Origin: Taishania sp036758285
Lineage (GTDB): Bacteria > Bacteroidota > Bacteroidia > Flavobacteriales_D > Crocinitomicaceae
DNA: 7,324 nt
Direction of reading: 5' to 3'
NCBI GenBank assembly: GCA_036758285.1
Contig: DAIOWV010000087.1
Coordinates: forward strand, 1 to 7,324
How positions within the stretch are numbered: position 1 is the stretch's first letter; the number at the start of each line of letters is the position of its first letter. Position numbers and translations under genes: made by a program. Below the pieces are notes generated by a model. It searched no databases. It was not told where the DNA came from and was given only the letters and a program-made list of their open reading frames with translations. This document shows, one piece after another, positions 6,245-7,324 of this stretch.

Positions 6245-7021
6245 ATGATAGAAAATTACTATAATATAACACCTCAACAAATTAATTACATCATTGAATT
6301 AAACAATGAACGAAATTTTCAACGTGCAAGTGAAAAATGTTTTGTTACCCAGCCTACTCTTTCCATGCAAATAAAAAAAGTAGAGGATTTATTGGGTTTT
6401 GTAATATTCGAACGTTCGAAAATTCCTGTTGAGCCAACCAAAGAAGGAGAACAACTCATCGAAATACTTAAAGATGTACAAATCGAATATGGTCGCATTT
6501 CAAATTTGGTTCAAAAAATAAAAGGGAATCATAAAGAATACTTAAAAATTGCTATTATTCCGACTGTTAGTGCCTATTTAATTGCTGATATCTTTGACGA
6601 TTTACAGAAAGAAATTCCTCATTTGCAGCTTGCCATTCATGAACTAAAATCTGAAGACTTAATTGAAGCAATGGAACAAAATCTGTATGATGTAGGAATT
6701 ATGGCAGGACCTCAAACTAGTAGACGTATGAAAACCATGCACTTATTTCAAGAGGAAATAAAAATATATTTTCCTTCAAGCACCAGTACTTTTGTTTCGC
6801 CAATTGAATTAGAAGACGAACAACCTTGGTTATTAAGCAAAGGAAATTGTTTAAGAACCCAAATGGTAAATTTCTGTAGAATTGACAATAGTAATTCTGA
6901 AAATCAATGGAATTACGAAGGAGGAAACATGGATATATTAACTAAAATGGTTGATTTAAATGGAGGTTATACACTTATACCCGAATATTATCATTTGAAA
7001 TCCAAATCCATAAAAAGATAA
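6245..7021 (+). CDS. oxyR: OxyR-like LysR family peroxide regulator, C-terminally short
   Basis: The N-terminal winged helix-turn-helix (about 8-67) contains the family signature RASEKCFVTQPTLSMQIKKVE (27-47). A linker helix and the periplasmic-binding-like sensor domain (about 98-246) follow. The redox pair is present: C202 in KGNCLRTQ and C211 in NFC, with eight residues between, exactly the spacing of E. coli C199 and C208, which form a disulfide on peroxide exposure. The domain reaches GYTLIPE (241-247), then ends after 11 more residues at 258, whereas OxyR is normally about 305-315 residues. Roughly 50 residues of the second subdomain are missing, including its closing strand and helix. 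The 51 bp after the stop hold only a hairpin, so no frameshifted remnant is left. It is divergent from dps, which supports the OxyR call. Whether the shortened protein folds and dimerises normally is unknown. Confidence 0.85.
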   Translation: MIENYYNITPQQINYIIELNNERNFQRASEKCFVTQPTLSMQIKKVEDLLGFVIFERSKIPVEPTKEGEQLIEILKDVQIEYGRISNLVQKIKGNHKEYLKIAIIPTVSAYLIADIFDDLQKEIPHLQLAIHELKSEDLIEAMEQNLYDVGIMAGPQTSRRMKTMHLFQEEIKIYFPSSTSTFVSPIELEDEQPWLLSKGNCLRTQMVNFCRIDNSNSENQWNYEGGNMDILTKMVDLNGGYTLIPEYYHLKSKSIKR

Positions 7022-7057
7022 AGGGTTATTTCTAAAATTTAAAAATAACCCTTTATC
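7017..7057. terminator. 15-bp perfect stem-loop between oxyR and the M20 gene
   Basis: The arms at 7017-7031 (GATAAAGGGTTATTT) and 7043-7057 are exact reverse complements with an 11-nt A/T loop. The left arm begins in the last codon of the oxyR-like gene and contains its stop codon. No T run follows on the plus strand, so it may be a bidirectional terminator of the stem-only type or a 3'-end stabiliser. Confidence 0.6.
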
Positions 7058-7072
7058 TAATGAAAAACTAAA

Positions 7073-7324
7073 TTATTTACTTAGTTCTGCGTAATATTTA
7101 TGAAATAAAGGAATTGTTGAAATACCCATGAGGTAATTCTCGATGCCATATTTTTCGTTTGGAGAATGTAGGTTATCACTATCTAGTCCAAAGCCAAGGA
7201 GTACTGTTTTAAGTCCCAAAACTTCTTCAAATAGTGCAACAATTGGAATAGATCCACCACCACGGGTAGGAATTGGTTTTACACCAAATGTGTCATGTAA
7301 AGCTTTTTCTGCAGCTTTATAAGC
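7073..7324 (-). CDS. M20 family metallodipeptidase, C-terminal 83 residues (cut by window edge)
   Basis: Reading the minus strand from the window edge gives 83 residues of open frame to a TAA at 7075-7073. The fragment contains RGGGSIPIVALFEEVLG, then LLGFGLDSDNLHSPNEKYG and a final helix ending in HKYYAELSK. The block with GGSIP, G-LDSDN and HSPNE is characteristic of M20 dipeptidases of the carnosinase/DapE-like group, where the histidine of HSPNE is a zinc ligand. These enzymes cleave dipeptides in the cytoplasm using two zinc ions. The start, first zinc ligands and dimerisation domain lie outside the window. It converges on oxyR with 51 bp between stops, which holds the 15-bp stem-loop. 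Confidence 0.85.
   Translation of the reverse strand, partial: AYKAAEKALHDTFGVKPIPTRGGGSIPIVALFEEVLGLKTVLLGFGLDSDNLHSPNEKYGIENYLMGISTIPLFHKYYAELSK

Noticed and set aside
7022..7072. Search for a frameshifted remainder of OxyR downstream of its stop
   Set aside because: The 51 bp hold a hairpin and short A/T-rich sequence with no OxyR-like coding in any plus-strand frame.

Overview
The window is ordinary chromosomal DNA of a low-GC member of the Bacteroidota, most likely a Flavobacteriia-type organism. Three things point there. The secreted glycosidase ends in a type IX secretion (T9SS) C-terminal sorting domain. Several starts lie just downstream of the TAnnTTTG-type -7 element of this phylum, without Shine-Dalgarno sequences. 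The lipoproteins, OxyR and M1 peptidase read like Bacteroidota proteins. The genus cannot be fixed from the sequence.

Layout, left to right. (1) Positions 1-118 hold a promoter with a perfect 7-bp inverted repeat over its -33 element. It drives a QorB-like quinone oxidoreductase gene (119-964), closed by a clear intrinsic terminator. (2) A classical SDR oxidoreductase (1105-1857) runs into a convergent block. (3) Three minus-strand genes, read from right to left, may form an operon: a small very basic lipoprotein (5177-4890), a T9SS-exported GH5 glycosidase probably acting on mannan (4850-3537), and an exported M1 metallopeptidase (3475-1874). Gaps are 39 and 61 bp. (4) A divergent lipoprotein gene (5222-5650) encodes a Rieske-like fold without the iron-sulfur ligands. 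(5) Next is a divergent pair, dps (minus, 5725-6171) and an oxyR-like LysR regulator (plus, 6245-7021), sharing a 73-bp intergenic region that contains a LysR-type T-N11-A box and consensus -7 elements. The OxyR keeps the redox cysteine pair but is about 50 residues shorter than usual. (6) The 3' end of an M20 dipeptidase gene enters from the right on the minus strand.

Two themes stand out. One is oxidative or electrophile stress: QorB, Dps and OxyR. The other is use of extracellular polymers and peptides: GH5, M1 and M20. All three convergent junctions carry long perfect stem-loops of 12, 15 and 16 bp, and two of them include a stop codon of an adjacent gene. I see no mobile element, CRISPR array, tRNA or rRNA, and no evidence of a new multi-gene system. 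The best leads are the degenerate Rieske lipoprotein, the C-terminally shortened OxyR and the strongly cationic small lipoprotein.
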